Of a stretch of 64,000 nucleotides of DNA, positions 1 to 12,134 are shown piece after piece. Source of the stretch: Haplosporangium gracile (Eukaryota; Mortierellomycota; Mortierellomycetes; Mortierellales; Mortierellaceae). The stretch lies in assembly GCA_015499985.1 (NCBI GenBank), contig JAAAUF010000041.1, positions 22,972 to 86,971 of the forward strand, written 5' to 3'. The number at the start of each line of letters is the position of its first letter. Within the stretch, counting starts at the first letter, position 1. The notes beneath the pieces are model-generated. The model did not search any database. It had not been told where the DNA came from and saw nothing but the letters and a program-made list of their open reading frames with translations. Made by a program: the position numbers and the translations under genes.

Positions 1-608
1 TGATGACATGATAAACGAAAAGGAAAAGGAAGAGAAAGAAGGACAACAGTAAACAACAGAACAAGAGAACACGCAATATCGACTCCTTGTCCTTTTTTTT
101 CGCCTGACCTGCACCCCTTGCCATTCGAACAATCCAAAAGAGACAGCTCACTGTCCCTCTCTCCTGCACCAAGCAAGACCGAAGCACCAGCCTTACCCAC
201 ATCCACATCTATGTCCACACAGTACATTATGCACATTATGTATGATGCACAGAGGATTACAAAAAACAACAAAGCAGCAGCTCATTTTTTCTCATATCTC
301 CTCGTAATGTGTCATGTCGTTCACCTCACCACCACCTCTACCACGTTTCCTCCCTTGCGTCTTTCCTCTACTTCTCTCCCCTTTAAGATCCTCCTTTTCT
401 AACTGCTCCTCGTTTTTGTTCATATTGAACGATATATTTTATGCCTATCTTTTTTTTTCTTTGTACTTTCCTTTCTTTTCCTTTTTGAACAATTGCCTCT
501 CCGCACTCTGATGAGTTGTTGAACAGATCAATTGTTGGTAACCAAAAAAAAAGGGAATAGGAGAAATGACATTTCGAATGATAATAACAAAGGAATACGA
601 GGACTTAC

Positions 609-1330
609 ATCTTCAATGTCTCTTATCCTCTTCTTCAAGTCCTTGTACTTTCGCTTGTATTTGATGTCTAATAAGAAAAATAGCCAAAGGGTCAATAATC
701 AAACGACGCGTCTCTCAGATAGAAAGGGCAAAGATTACAGGTGCGAGTACGAAATATAAGAGCGATGCCAGCCATCTCGGTTTGACGTCAACTGCATGAA
801 CCCATAAAATCGAGTGAGGTTCGCTTACCATCGGCAGTAGCGGCCTGAGTATTGGCTTTGCTGGAAGTGGTGTCGGCTGCATTGGACCCATTTCCTGCGG
901 TCGAGTTGTTATTATTTGAGGCAGAGGTTGCAGAGGGGCCGGCAGAGGTCTTGCCCTGTGTCAATTGAAAGCAGTATAAAGGAATATGTGAATTCAACGA
1001 AGGAAACAAAAGGATAAAGCAAATAGTTAGTCAATGCATATCCTCTTGGTGATATGCAATCACGAAAACGGAAGCAAGCTCTGATAATGTGGTGGGATGG
1101 GTAGAATAACATTGTGTTTCCTATTGTTGCGAGAAAGGAGTTTGTGTGTATGCATATGCTGACGAGAGGAATGAATTGATTGCAGGGCCGAGATGAAGTG
1201 AGTTCAGCGAGAGCAAATGAACAAGAAGGGCGACAAGGAACTGTTGTTTATTAAAGGGAAAAGAGAAAAGAAGAAGAGGTGGAGGGGGTATGCAGGACTG
1301 TACCTTGGGCGAGTTAGTGGCCGTTGACAT
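609..1330 (-). CDS. 5' part of a coiled-coil gene, possibly INO80E-like (runs off the left edge)
   Basis: Three exons join in phase on the minus strand: 1304-1330, 829-955 and 609-667. They encode about 71 residues: a start peptide MSTATNSPK, a Ser/Asn/Ala/Thr-rich stretch, then a basic helix reading IKYKRKYKDLKKRIRDIED. Donors are GTACAG, GTAAGC and GTAAGT; the exon 3 acceptor is TTATTAG. The basic helix resembles the YKxKYxxLKxR motif at the N-terminus of INO80E-type chromatin-remodelling subunits, but such short basic coiled coils are common, so the family is a guess. I could not place the next exon with confidence in bases 1-600, so the gene probably continues beyond the window. The upstream flank is the long purine-rich tract, which is pyrimidine-rich on the coding strand. 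Confidence 0.55.
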
Positions 1331-1539
1331 GGCGAGCTGAATGAATTGACCCTTTTAGGAGTAAAAGGGAGTGCAGGTGGTTGGTGTAGTAGGTGTGTAT
1401 TATAGGTGTGGCGCAGTGTGAAGGGTGAGTGTGGATAGTGAGGTGAGAAGGAAAGAGTAGCAATAATAGGAGTTGAGGTTGAAGTGAATGTGAGTGAAGT
1501 AAGGTCCTGTGAATGTAATGCGAGGAGTAGGGAAGGGAA

Positions 1540-2160
1540 GGGAAGGGAATGAAGAGAGAGCGAAATGGAAAAGAATAATAAAAATAACGGTCAACGACAA
1601 AGGCCAGGGGTGGAAGGAGGAAAAGAGAGCAAAGGAAGGAGGAAATGAGAAGGAAGAAAGGGGAGGGTAGGGAAGGAAGGAAGGAAGGAAGGAAGGAAGG
1701 AAGGAAGGAAAGAGTATTTCCACGAGGGAGGCGGGGGACAAGGAAGAGGAAGGGGAAGGGAAGGGAAAGTGAAGTGAGTGAGGGAGCGAGTGGAAGGTGA
1801 GGGAAGTGGATGAGAGTGGAGGTGGAGGTTGGAAGGGAGATTTGAAGGGAAGAGGAAGAAAAAGGAAAGAAAAAGGAGTAGAAAGTGAACAAAAGGGAAA
1901 GATATAAAGATAAAGGAAAAGGAAAAGGAAAAGGAAAAGGAAAAGGAGGAAGAGGAAAGTGGAGCGGATGACGGGTCAGGAAGAACAGCAACAGAAAGAG
2001 AAGGAAAAGAAAGAGAGGAGAAGGGACAGGAAGAACAAGGGATAGAGGATAGGAAATCAAAATTAATCGACAACAATAACAACAACAACAACAACATCAA
2101 AAAGAGGACAAAGAGACAACAAGAAACAACAAAAGGGAATCAAATCAAACAACGAAAGCA
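1540..2160 (+). repeat. Polypurine tract with GGAA and GGAAAA microsatellites
   Basis: About 0.6 kb of nearly uninterrupted A/G on the plus strand. It includes ten GGAA units at 1671-1710 and five GGAAAA units at 1915-1944. It lies just upstream of the minus-strand start codon at 1330, so it is a pyrimidine tract on that gene's sense strand. Pyrimidine-rich leaders are common in fungi, but this one is unusually long. Confidence 0.9.
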
Positions 2161-2760
2161 ATTTCCATTTTCATCGTCATCATCATCATCATCGATGTAT
2201 TCGTATTCAAATCCAAATTCAATTGATTTTTTCTATTTTCTATTTTTCTATTTCCTCGGCTTGCTTTTGATGGGTGATGAAAGAGTAGAGGGACTCGTGT
2301 CATTGACAAAAATTATTTTACACAGAAGGTGTGGGTGTGGGTGGGGGTTATCCAACAAAAGCACACAGGCGAAAGATAGGAAACACAAAAGGACGGGTGG
2401 AATCAAACAAAGGAAGCAAGAAAGGAAAGGAAAGGAAGAAAAAAAGGGAAGGCGACACAAAACAACAAAAGGGGTTTGCTTGAGCAAACACGCCCGCTGC
2501 TAGACTGTTGGGTTGTGCAGTCAGTCACCCGGTCACTCGAAATCGAAATCGCATCGCATTTCACATCGCGCATCGCATGCCAAATTCTACCAGCGTTGTC
2601 CTTCTTTGCTGTATTCTATTTTTCTCCTTTTTCGTTTGTTTTCCCTTTAGTTGTCTTGAAAGAATTAAAGAAACACCACAACCACAACAACAACCACAAC
2701 AACAATAGTTATCAGTACCAACGGCATTTGAATCCTGCCTTGCAGTCGCCTCTGTTGTTG

Positions 2761-2784
2761 TTTGTTGTTTGTTGTTGTTGTTGC

Positions 2785-2821
<37 letters not shown>

Positions 2822-2822
2822 G
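2761..2822 (+). repeat. TTG/GTT trinucleotide repeat
   Basis: Nearly perfect TTG repetition, with one TTGCTG interruption, in non-coding sequence. Confidence 0.9.
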
Positions 2823-3886
2823 ATGATGTGAACGGACTAAAGTGAAATAACAAGGCAAGCACAAGCATTGGAGAGAAAAAAATGAACAAGTAAGGCTCAT
2901 TTTCTTCCATCATTTCTATCGTAGCTTCCTTTTCGTTCATGATTGCACATGTGCCCTTGCTCCTTCGTTCTTGTCCCTCGCTAGTCCTGTTATCAAGTGA
3001 AAGTGGGTCCATGTGCAATAACCACAACTCATTTATTGTCTTTTGTTGATTATCATTGTTTTTTCTACAGACTTTGTCTCCTGCCCCAAGAAAATCAAAT
3101 AACAAAAAGGAAGGAGGGTAGAGGGGTGATCCGTTGGGCATGGCAACACATGGACCTACGAAACTGCTCATGCTCCGCTTTCTTTTCCTTTTCTACCCCT
3201 CCTCTTCCTTTGATTGCGTTCGTTTCCCGAGGAGGAGGAAAAATAAACCGTAAACAAACCTTTTTCTCCTTTTCGCAAGAACGTATTTCTCCGCCCATCA
3301 TCATCCTCCCAAACCATCTCTCAAAGGACATCCTATCCAATCCATTGTTCACCCTTTTTTTTCTTTTTTTTCTTTATTTTTTTTTTTTATAGTTTTCTGT
3401 CTTGGTAGGTACATTCATCTATCTTCTTTACAATCAAATGGCAGCAGCCAGCACCCTCAAGGTGACTTTCGTCCCTTCGTCCATTTATCCCACTGTCGGG
3501 GACAGGACAACGGGTTAAAAAAAAAATCAATTTTTCTTTTGTTGTTTTGTTTGGCTCCGCCCAAAGGAAAATAATGGATAGGAGGGAAACACAACGAGAG
3601 AGAGGCAAACAGCAAACAATGATACCTAAAAATAAATGAAGGTTGATCTCACTTTTCGTCTGTATTTTTTTCTTTGCCCTCTTTCCACAAACAAACAGAG
3701 GGACGAAGAACAAAGGGTGCAAGGGACAAATGTGGAAAGCGAGAAAGGAGTACAAGAGAGTTCTATGAAGCTATTTGTACATGGGGAAATAGGAGGCAGC
3801 TTAGCAAGGCTTTTTTACGTTCAATTGAAAAAACATGGGAATTGTCCGTTTTATTGTCATTCAATTTTTTTTTTTTTTTTTTTTTT

Positions 3887-3896
3887 NNNNNNNNNN
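3887..3896. other. Assembly gap (10 N)
   Basis: Ten Ns directly follow a T run of about 20 bases. The true length of the missing sequence is unknown. Confidence 0.99.
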
Positions 3897-3976
3897 TGCT
3901 GGATCAGGTACGAAAAAAGCTCCCATTCTTTTTCTCCTGTTGCATCATCATCATCCCTTGCGATTTTCTTCATATT

Positions 3977-6416
3977 CTACTTTCGATGAGCAGGCATCAT
4001 CGACAACCCCTTTTGCACCTGTGCCGGCTGCTGCACTGGTTGCGGCTCCTGATACTGGTGCTGGTATTGCAATTGTTGGTGATGATGATTCGATCCCAAC
4101 AGGGCTGTCGTAGTGGGTGCAGAATAGCTCCCCACAGATTCTGGCGTCGACACAACGCTGAGACTACGACCTCCTTCTCCACCACCTCCTTGCTGTTGCT
4201 GTTGTTGTTGTTGCTGTTGTTGTTCTAATTGTAACGCGATCTGTTGTTGACGTCGTTCCTCCTTTTCAATCTCATCCGCGACCCACAATGCGCACCCCAC
4301 AATATTGGTCCACATAAACAACAGGTTGGCTATGGGTATCATTTCCAGAGCGACTGCCACCGCGCCAAAACTGTTCATGTTTGGTTTGATTCACATTCAC
4401 ATAAGCAAAGTAGCACCACACAAACGCCACACACAGCCAATATGTTTGAAAAATTAATAATGTTAGAAAAAAGTGAGCGGGTTAGAGATTTTTTTTCGGG
4501 AACGACACAAATGGGCAGGAAAGATATTTGACAGACAGATAGAATGCACATTAAGAGAGAGAGGGATAATGAAAGTGAAAGGAGGGTAGACGTGAGGAAG
4601 AGAGAGAGAGAGAGAGAATGGAAATAGTCAGCAAAACGGTATATGCATAGTTTCAGTGAAATTGAAGTCAAGACAGCCAAGTGAAAGGCAGACAAAAGAG
4701 AGCCGAACAAAATACGCAAGAGATCATTCAGGGCTCAATTGCCATTCATTATCTACTATGTAGTAGAATTATTACCTTGTGTATTCGGATTTACGTCCCC
4801 ATGCCTCGCGCCTTGACTGGGAGACGGGCATATTGCGGATCTCGGCGTCGTAATGAAAACGGATGCCAAAAGTCAAGATCCATCCGTTAATGGTCGCGTA
4901 CAAGATCTGCCCGAGAATAGGGATCAGATTGAGCGGTAGTGTCAATATCAACACAATGATCTATCATTTATTTTCAAAGAATGACAACCCATTAGCACCA
5001 CTATGATTATCGTGTGGAGCGGTTATGGGATGAAGGATAAAGAAACAGTAAAAGCTCAAGCAACAAATAACAAACACAGACATAGACAGAAAAGACGCAA
5101 GGATGCCAAACAAAACTAAAGACGTAAAACCCAAGAGAGACGTACTTGACAAAGGAGGATGAAGAGACCACCGTTGACACCCCGCATACATTTGGCGACA
5201 TCGTTGCCACGGCTGGCTTCGAGAACATGTCTCAGACCCCGGAGCTTGAGGACCCGGTCGAAGAGGCCGTCCTGATAGATGGGCAGGATGATCAGGTAGA
5301 AGAGCACAATCATAACGGCAATTTCCAGGAGTACGAAAATCACGCTTACGAACCTTCTCCCGCCCAAGGCAAAGTAGGCATTGACGACGCCATATGCAAT
5401 ATCACACAAGAAATATAGAAAGGAGAAAAAAACGAGGGAATAAAAACGAAAGAGGGAATAGAAGAGAGCTAATGAGCATATATTGATTCATACATAAATA
5501 ATCAAAAAGTGAAGAGTAGAACGAGATAAAGAGGGCAAGAGGTGGGGACATGAATGGATGTGGTGTAACAGGTGACGAGCATTAGGTATCAACATCGACA
5601 GAATTACGATCCCCGCCTGGTTAAAAATCGAAACTGAGTGAGAAATGAGAATCAACAGAGAGAAGGAAGGAGGCGCACAGACATACGGGACTGCTCCATT
5701 TGGCCACCAAAAAGAGCATAAAAAAAGTAAAAAAGAAATCGAGGCCCCAGGTCGCGTATCTCTTCCAGATAGGGATTGCAAGTTGACAGGTACTGAGAGG
5801 GTACACACCATTCCCATTCCAAAGATGGAGCATAAACAAGCGTTGTATTTTGATTGGTCGGTTGGCAGGTCTCATTGGCAACGCACATTCAACCAACGGA
5901 ATAACATGAGGAGCGGGAAAAGAGAGAGATGAACGTCCATAAGCCATACACCGGACATTTCAGATGTGTTTGCTTGTGTCTCTCCTTACCATGCGAGTCC
6001 GGCTGGACAATTGGCCTTAATAAGTGCATGTGCTTGGGTCTTGAGGAGGTATGCGAATCCAAAGACAGTGACGGCAATGCCCCATATCATCGTCAGGATG
6101 ATAGGACATATTAGACTCGTTATGAGCGACGGATGTCCGAGAAAGTACAATATGCCTTGAGCTATGTTTTCGTGGTCGAATTAACGAGGGAATAGAAGCA
6201 AAGAATAAAAGGGTGCAGGGGTGCAGGTGGAAGAGAAAGGGAGGGTGAGCAAGTGTAATGAGTATGCTTACTTGCAGTTGTTCTTGTTGTGTGTTTGTTG
6301 TTTTTCGGTCATTCGTGTGCTGGTAGCGAAACACTGAAAAATGACTTAAGGTTCCTAGTGGGTGCGCGTTTTATTCGTTCTTTTTCTTTACCAGGGTAAC
6401 TGGAGGGGACTATCAT
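3977..6416 (-). CDS. EI24/Rrt8-like multi-pass membrane protein with a polyglutamine tail
   Basis: Exons on the minus strand: 6392-6416 (start MIVPSSYP), 5990-6161, 5687-5792, probably one or two exons between 5146 and 5468, then 4776-4963 and 3977-4370. The first joint gives SYPAQGILYFLGHPSL, matching the start of the fungal EI24/Rrt8 (lipid-droplet/outer-spore-wall) family. Later hydrophobic segments include SVIFVLLEIAVMIVLFYLII, LTLPLNLIPILGQILYATIN and AVALEMIPIANLLFMWTNIV. The tail is charged (DEIEKEE), then has a run of 11 glutamines and a Gly/Ser/Gln-rich end. The 5687-5792 exon does not join the 5146-5468 exon in phase as drawn, so a short exon near 5560-5610 may be missing. It is divergent from ETF-alpha, with 449 bases between the starts. 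Family assignment is fairly sure; the middle exon model is not. Confidence 0.7.
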
Positions 6417-6865
6417 TGGCGTATTTGCGTTTGACGCGGTAACAGTTTTATTTGTATGTGTGTGTGTGTAAGTGTTGATGTGAAGGTGTGAGAGTCTTGA
6501 GGTGGTTGAGTATGTATGCAGTATGTGTGTGTGTGTGATGGAGTTAAAGAGATGTCTTGGTCCCAAATGGGAGAGAGAGAAAAAGAGTTTCGTTCTCCTC
6601 TCCTTGCCTTAGCACCTTAATTCTCCTTATTTCCCTTGATTTTCATTTGCGTCATTTTGCAACTTCCAATATTTCCATGCAAAGAATCACGTGCAGTTCC
6701 TGTCTTTCGTCCCTTCACTTCCCTATTCCTCTCGTCCCTACTTTGACCCCGCACGCCCACGGATCCTCTTTTTGAACAATTGAATCTTCATCCTCTCTTT
6801 CTTCTTCACCTTCTCCTTCTTTCATCACCCGCTCCCCACTCTCTCCTCTAATTACACATAAAATC
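6417..6865. promoter_or_regulatory. Divergent promoter region, EI24-like (-) / ETF-alpha (+)
   Basis: 449 bases between two start codons facing away from each other. It contains a GT-rich block at 6450-6540 and a pyrimidine-rich leader just before the ETF-alpha start. I can name no specific site. Confidence 0.6.
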
Positions 6866-8545
6866 ATGTTTACCCTCCGTCGCGCTGCTCTCCCCACCAT
6901 GTCCCTGGTAAAGACAACAAACATACACACATGCCAACCACACCCGACACAGCACTTTCTCACTTTTCACACTCTCACACTCTCAACGCGCTAAATCAAC
7001 CTGTGAAACAGGAACATAAAGAATAACGATCGATGCAATCAATTCGGTACCTGAAGCTGATCATAACCTACCTCCCCTTCTTCTCTCTTTAACCTCTTCA
7101 ACAAATCGTTTCAGGTCCGCGGTTACACCTCCAGCGGAAACGTCTCGGCTCTGTTGTTGGTCGAGCACAAGGACAACAAGATCGCTGCCTCGACCTTGAA
7201 CGCTCTCACTGCTGCTTCTGGCTTGGGTGGTTCCGTTACTGCCCTCGTTGCCGGTAGCGCTCCCGACTCTGTTGTTGCTGAGGTCTCCAAGCTCGCTGGT
7301 GTCTCCAAGGTCCTTGTTGCCAAGGATGCTGCCTTTGCCCACACCCTCCCCGAGTCCCACGCCTCACTCCTTGTCGAGACCCAGAAGAAGCACGGATTCA
7401 CCCACTTGATTGCTGCCCACTCTGCCTTTGGCAAGAACGTCTTCCCCCGCGCTGCTGCTCTCTTGGACGTTGCCCAGATCTCTGACATCACTGCCATCGA
7501 GGGTGACGATACCTTTGTTCGCCCCATCTACGCTGGTAAGGAGTTAAGATAGCGAGGAGCAGACATAACTTTTGCTGGTTGACTGAGAGGATGATTTTTG
7601 GAGTGACTAATCTTTTTTTGCAGGTGCCAGTGGCGTGAAAATGTTTAATCCCTGTGCCTGTACCTAAACTGACCTACTAATTTGGTTTTTTTTCTCAATG
7701 CTTTTCTAGGTAACGCTATTGCCACTGTCAAATCAAACGACAGCATCAAGGTCATCACTGTCCGTGGAACTGCCTTCCCCGCTGCCGGTCACCAGGATGC
7801 CGCTGCCCCTCACGAGGATGCCCCCACTATTGGCCAGAAGGACCAGAGCGAGTTTGTCAGTGAGCACATGCAAAAGTCGGATCGCCCTGAGCTCGACTCT
7901 GCCACCCGTGTCATTGCTGGAGGCCGTGGCATGAAGAGCGGCGAGAACTTTGGGCTCTTGTACGAGATGGCCGACAAGATTGGCGCTGCCGGTAAGCAGC
8001 AGGACTTCATGCGACTTTCGTGAGAATTCATCGTCCTGTGTTCTTTTCAAGGCCTCACGACCCAGTGCATTAACGCACTTGTGATCATCTTTCTTGTGCT
8101 TCAATTGATTGAATAGTTGGTGCTTCCCGTGCTGCCGTCGATGCTGGATACGCTGACAACTCCCTCCAGATCGGTCAGACCGGAAAGATCGTTGCCCCTG
8201 AGCTGTAAGTCAACGATACTCTTCTTCATCACCTCCTACTTTTTTCATTCTTGATCCCTTCATTGCTTGTTCCATGCATAATTTTCTCTCCCTCTCATGC
8301 TCATAAAATGGAGAAGAATGTCAACGGTCCGTTAACACAAAATTTATTTTTTCCTTCCTTTCGCCCCAATCAGCTATGTCGCCGTGGGTATCTCCGGAGC
8401 CATTCAGCATTTGGCCGGTATGAAGGACTCCAAGACCATTGTTGCCATTAACAAGGATCCTGAGGCTCCCATCTTCCAGGTCGCCGATTATGGTCTCGTT
8501 GCCGATCTCTTCACCGCCGTCCCCGAGTTGACCAAGAAGCTGTAA
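6866..8545 (+). CDS. ETFA: Electron transfer flavoprotein alpha subunit
   Basis: Exons 6866-6907, 7115-7535, 7710-7991, 8117-8204 and 8374-8545 join in phase to 334 residues, the normal length. The product pairs with ETF-beta in the mitochondrial matrix and passes electrons from acyl-CoA and other dehydrogenases to ETF-ubiquinone oxidoreductase. The N-terminus [14 protein letters not shown] looks like a mitochondrial presequence. The C-terminal FAD domain is clear: [57 protein letters not shown] and the final [20 protein letters not shown]. Introns are 124-207 bases with GT donors and AG acceptors. The gene is convergent with the HAD gene, only 166 bases separating the two stop codons. Identification is secure. 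Confidence 0.96.
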
Positions 8546-8634
8546 ATAACCCATTTCATTACCCGACCTCCCTCCCAACCCCTACTCTCATTACTCTGAA
8601 GAAAGAGTCTTTTTTAAGATATGTCGTTGCTACG

Positions 8635-8640
8635 AATAAA
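8635..8640 (+). promoter_or_regulatory. Candidate polyadenylation signal AATAAA of the ETF-alpha gene
   Basis: AATAAA lies 90 bases after the ETF-alpha stop codon, in the narrow space before the convergent HAD gene. This rests on motif and position only. Confidence 0.45.
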
Positions 8641-8711
8641 CCTGATAGACAAACAAACAAACAATGTTGGTGTTGGTGATTTTATTGTTGGCGGGAGGGG
8701 CGCACTGATTC

Positions 8712-10660
8712 TTATTCTGGCTGCTTGCGCTCAATGAGGTCTACGACCTGGATACCAGATCGCTCGCATTCGCTCAGGAGGGACTTGCTTTTTCCAATGA
8801 TGATGCCTAAATCCGCCTCGACTATATTTTTGAACGAACGCAACAAACAAGCAAACCAAGCAAATGGAATGGTAGTGTGATATCATGGTTAGCAATGTAC
8901 AGAAAAAATGGAGGAAGGGAAGCAAAAAAAAAAAAAAAAAAAAAAAAATTGGGCAAGTGGAGCGTGAGAAAACTCTACTTTCGTCTGCACAAGATGAGAC
9001 ACAAACGACAAAAGAGAAGGAGTCACAAACAGACAGAAAGAGAAAAAAAAATTGTGCGCTTGCAGATTGCATATGTGCAAGCGTGAAGGAGTGCAAAGAG
9101 GAAAGAAAACTTACCCAGGCACCCAAGATCGGTGCTCGAGTCGCCAAAGTACGCCCACTTGGTCTCTGCGGGCGCAAGGTCATGTTGCATCGCATAGCGT
9201 CGTTGGATATCCCTGAACGCATGCAATTTGTCTGTCCCCGTCAGGATAGTGACGTCGACCTTGCCGCTCGTATGATGGACACATGCGTCGTCACCTCCTA
9301 GCTTGTTGTCATTATTGCTAGTGTCGTTGTTGTTGTTATCAATCGCCGTAGTAGTGGCGTTGGTAGTGGTGGCGTCAGATTTCCGTCGTCGGGCAAGGGT
9401 CTCGTGCCCCTCCTCTGCAAACTCGAGGTTTGAACAAATGAGATGCGAGTCGGGTAGGTACTTTGAAGTTGCCTCCTCACTCCCGAAGACCTGGTCCATT
9501 GCCCCGCGGATCAAATCTTGGCTCCAATTGACTGACACGATCCATAGCTGTCCTCTTCCAAACTTTGATGGCGCCTTTGCAGATCCCGATCTCTCGTTTC
9601 CTCCCGTCACCCCAGCTTGCGACTCCTTTTCCAGCATGTCCTTCTCGAGTCGATCCTGCTCTTGAACAAACGCCTTCAAAAAGATCACCATTCCTGGTCG
9701 TAGCTTGATATGCTCCCGTCCAAACTGTCGAATCTGGCTCCGTGTTAGCCCTACAAGGTTCCCGCTCTCGTAGACTCGGTCCAGGGAAACCTTCTCGACG
9801 GCTCGTTTGCGGACTTGTGAGTGGATCCAGGACTGTAAGGAGGGGATCTTGGGGACGGGGAGTTCTGGTTCTGGGGTGAAGGTTCGTCCGTCGATGTGAC
9901 ATTGCAATTCACGGACCTTGGGGTCAAGGAGGTGATGCTGTTTGCTGGGTGTTTGGATTGTGTGATGTTGTTTGGTCGTAGTGGTGGTGGATTGAAGAGG
10001 TGGAGAGTTGGATTTGGGCTGTGGGTGGTAGAGTTGCCCACCAACTTCCTGCTCCTGTCCTAGTCCTTGTGATGGTAGTAAAGAAACCTCCACCGTTGGC
10101 GCATGACCATCATTCCCTTGAGGAAAAGGATTGTCGAGAGGTCGGTTGAGATGACACAAATCACTGATATCAACCTTCTCCAAATCATCCAAATAAGCCT
10201 GCAGAATCTCGTCCCAAGTCATCTGCGGTTCCTGATAATCCGTCCCCGGCCGAACCCTACAAGCCAGTGTATCGAACGAAGAAGTCGTATCGTGGTCCGT
10301 AATTGTCTCGTCAAAGTCTAGGACCAAATGATCGAAACTCAAGATTTCCTTGGTCGCATAGTCGGAAACGACGGGTGCGGTGCCGTTGAGGGTTAGGTTT
10401 GACCCGTGGACTGTGTGGACCTCTAGGTGTTGCGGGGCTGCGGACGTTGCGATGTGGGACGTGATGGTGGGGGTGGTGATGGTTGTGCGGTCGAGAAGGT
10501 GGATGAGTCCTTCTGCGGTAGTGAATCTGTAGAGTGTTGGTGACATTGCTTGTTGTGTTTGGTAATTGTTGCTGCGTGTAGAAGGGAGAAAGAAAAAATT
10601 ACGTGCATCAGGGAAGGAACGAAAAAAAGCGCAGAGTTGCGTGACTGGCCAGGATGCCAT
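8712..10660 (-). CDS. HAD-superfamily phosphatase with long low-complexity insertions
   Basis: Two minus-strand exons, 9115-10660 and 8712-8821, join in phase (donor G|GTAAGT, acceptor ATATAG) to 551 residues. Motif I is LVLDFDETIT (nucleophile in the DxDxT pattern); WIVSVNWS looks like motif II; YFGDSSTDLGCL is motif IV. The last exon completes the core with VEADLGIIIGKSKSLL and ends IERKQPE. Between the motifs are long Ser/Thr/Gln/Asn-rich inserts, including an Asn-rich stretch. The layout resembles fungal Cto1-type HAD proteins, but substrate and role cannot be read from sequence. A second in-frame Met at 10546 (MSPTLYRF) could be the true start, because the 38 residues before it look like translated leader. 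The 293-base intron contains an A run at 8928-8948. Confidence 0.8.
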
Positions 10661-11644
10661 TGGTTGGTGGCGTCTGAAGAAATAAAAACGCGTGATGAAT
10701 AAATGAATGAAGGTATTTTAGGTGGTGCTCCACAGGTACATAGTGATCATATTTCATAAATGTCTTCTCTACCTTTGATTTCGTAAACAAGGGAATAGCC
10801 AAATACAATAGCAAATTGGTCGATGGTGAATTTTCGCGTTTTCTTGCAGCGTGTCTCTTTCATTCTGCATTATTCATCCCCTTTCATTTTCTTTGCATTA
10901 CATCAAAAAAAGATCGCCTTGATAATGTCAAACAAGTGATGGCCAATGGTACCCATCAGCCTGTTTTCGTCGTTTTTATTCATCATTCATCCGAGCATGC
11001 GTTCTTTATCCAATTAGCTCTTCCTTTTATCTTTCTTCCTGCCCTCCTCTTGTACTTTTACCATTGCATCCATCGTCTACTCTAGCTATCCTTACAATCC
11101 AAAGTACAAAACGTCAGCCCTTCAAATAAATTGCTCCGGCTTTCATATGGAAGCATTTCTCTAAACACAATAATGGGCACCTTGAGCCACAAATCGACAC
11201 AGATATCGCGTGTCTTTTTCGCTGGCAAATCTATTCCTATTGCCAACTTAGTGGCCACCTCTATCTTCGACATTCATTGCCATGGTCGACATTAACATCT
11301 ACACCACCAAAAAAGGCTGCCTTGGTTATTTGTTAACTCCTTCAATGTGAAAGATCTTCAATGTCGCCGTCAACTTGCCCTATCCGCCATATGGCCGACG
11401 ATCAATTGAAAAAGCTCAGCAAAAAAAAAAAGCGTGGCACAGGCGATGGTCACAGAGATGTTTTATTCGCACGTTCCAGTTGAATTCATAATCAAAAGCC
11501 ATCGGTACGCCTTCATTTACCGTACTGTTACCTCGACAATAATGAGACTAATCGTCTTCGCTAGAAGGTCTTGAGTCTGAACCAGCTTCGCCTTGGTCCT
11601 ACTAGCAAATCGACGTCACGCAGAAAAAAAATAAGTATCAAGAA

Positions 11645-12010
11645 ATCGATCAGAATGATGCCGGAGATATCATAGCAGGAGGCGTGAGCGGGTGAACAAT
11701 CGAGTTGGTAGTCTGTTGGTTAATCGGCTCTATAATATCCCCAAATCGAAAACGCAAAAGTCTATTACTAGGACATCCATCTTGTTTTTTCACATATTGA
11801 ATCGGTCGCCGCCACCTCTCCCTGCTTAATAAAACTTCGATCACTACGGCCATTTATTAGAAAAAACTTAACTCGTAATTATTAAAAGTATGGATCGACT
11901 TTTCATAGCATCCATTCTGCATTTGAACATCAAGTCAAAAGTGGTCAGGTATAAACCTATGGGAAATTGATCAAAACGATACTCGCAATATCATGGCAGG
12001 AGGCGTCACT
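11645..12010 (+). repeat. Imperfect direct repeat, two copies
   Basis: About 40 bases starting near 11647 and again near 11970 share the pattern GATCAgAAtGAT...ATATCATaGCAGGAGGCGT. Translated in their own frames they read EIDQNDAGDIIAGGV and EIDQNDTRNIMAGGV, so the similarity is stronger at protein level. No known element is recognised. Confidence 0.45.
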
Positions 12011-12134
12011 GAATTGATGATCGATTCGGATGGTCGGCACTCTGTAGGTCCTCGGGCCACAAGTTAGGCCAAATACTATGCATCGAAGTTTAACACATTC
12101 CTTCTCAAAAACTTGTACGCCGAATCGATCGTTG

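Larger units (their letters stand above)
1331..3976. other. Intergenic region, low complexity, no gene seen
   Basis: This lies between the start of the left-edge gene and the 3' end of the EI24-like gene. It holds the purine tract, short CAACAA and TCATCA runs near 2070-2195, a TTG repeat near 2761-2822 and an N gap at 3887-3896. The open frames here are translations of low-complexity DNA, and I recognise no protein. Confidence 0.7.

Noticed and set aside
1314..2060. 248-codon open frame on the minus strand
   Set aside because: It is simply the translation of the polypyrimidine tract (Ser/Leu/Phe/Pro only) and overlaps the promoter and start of the left-edge gene.
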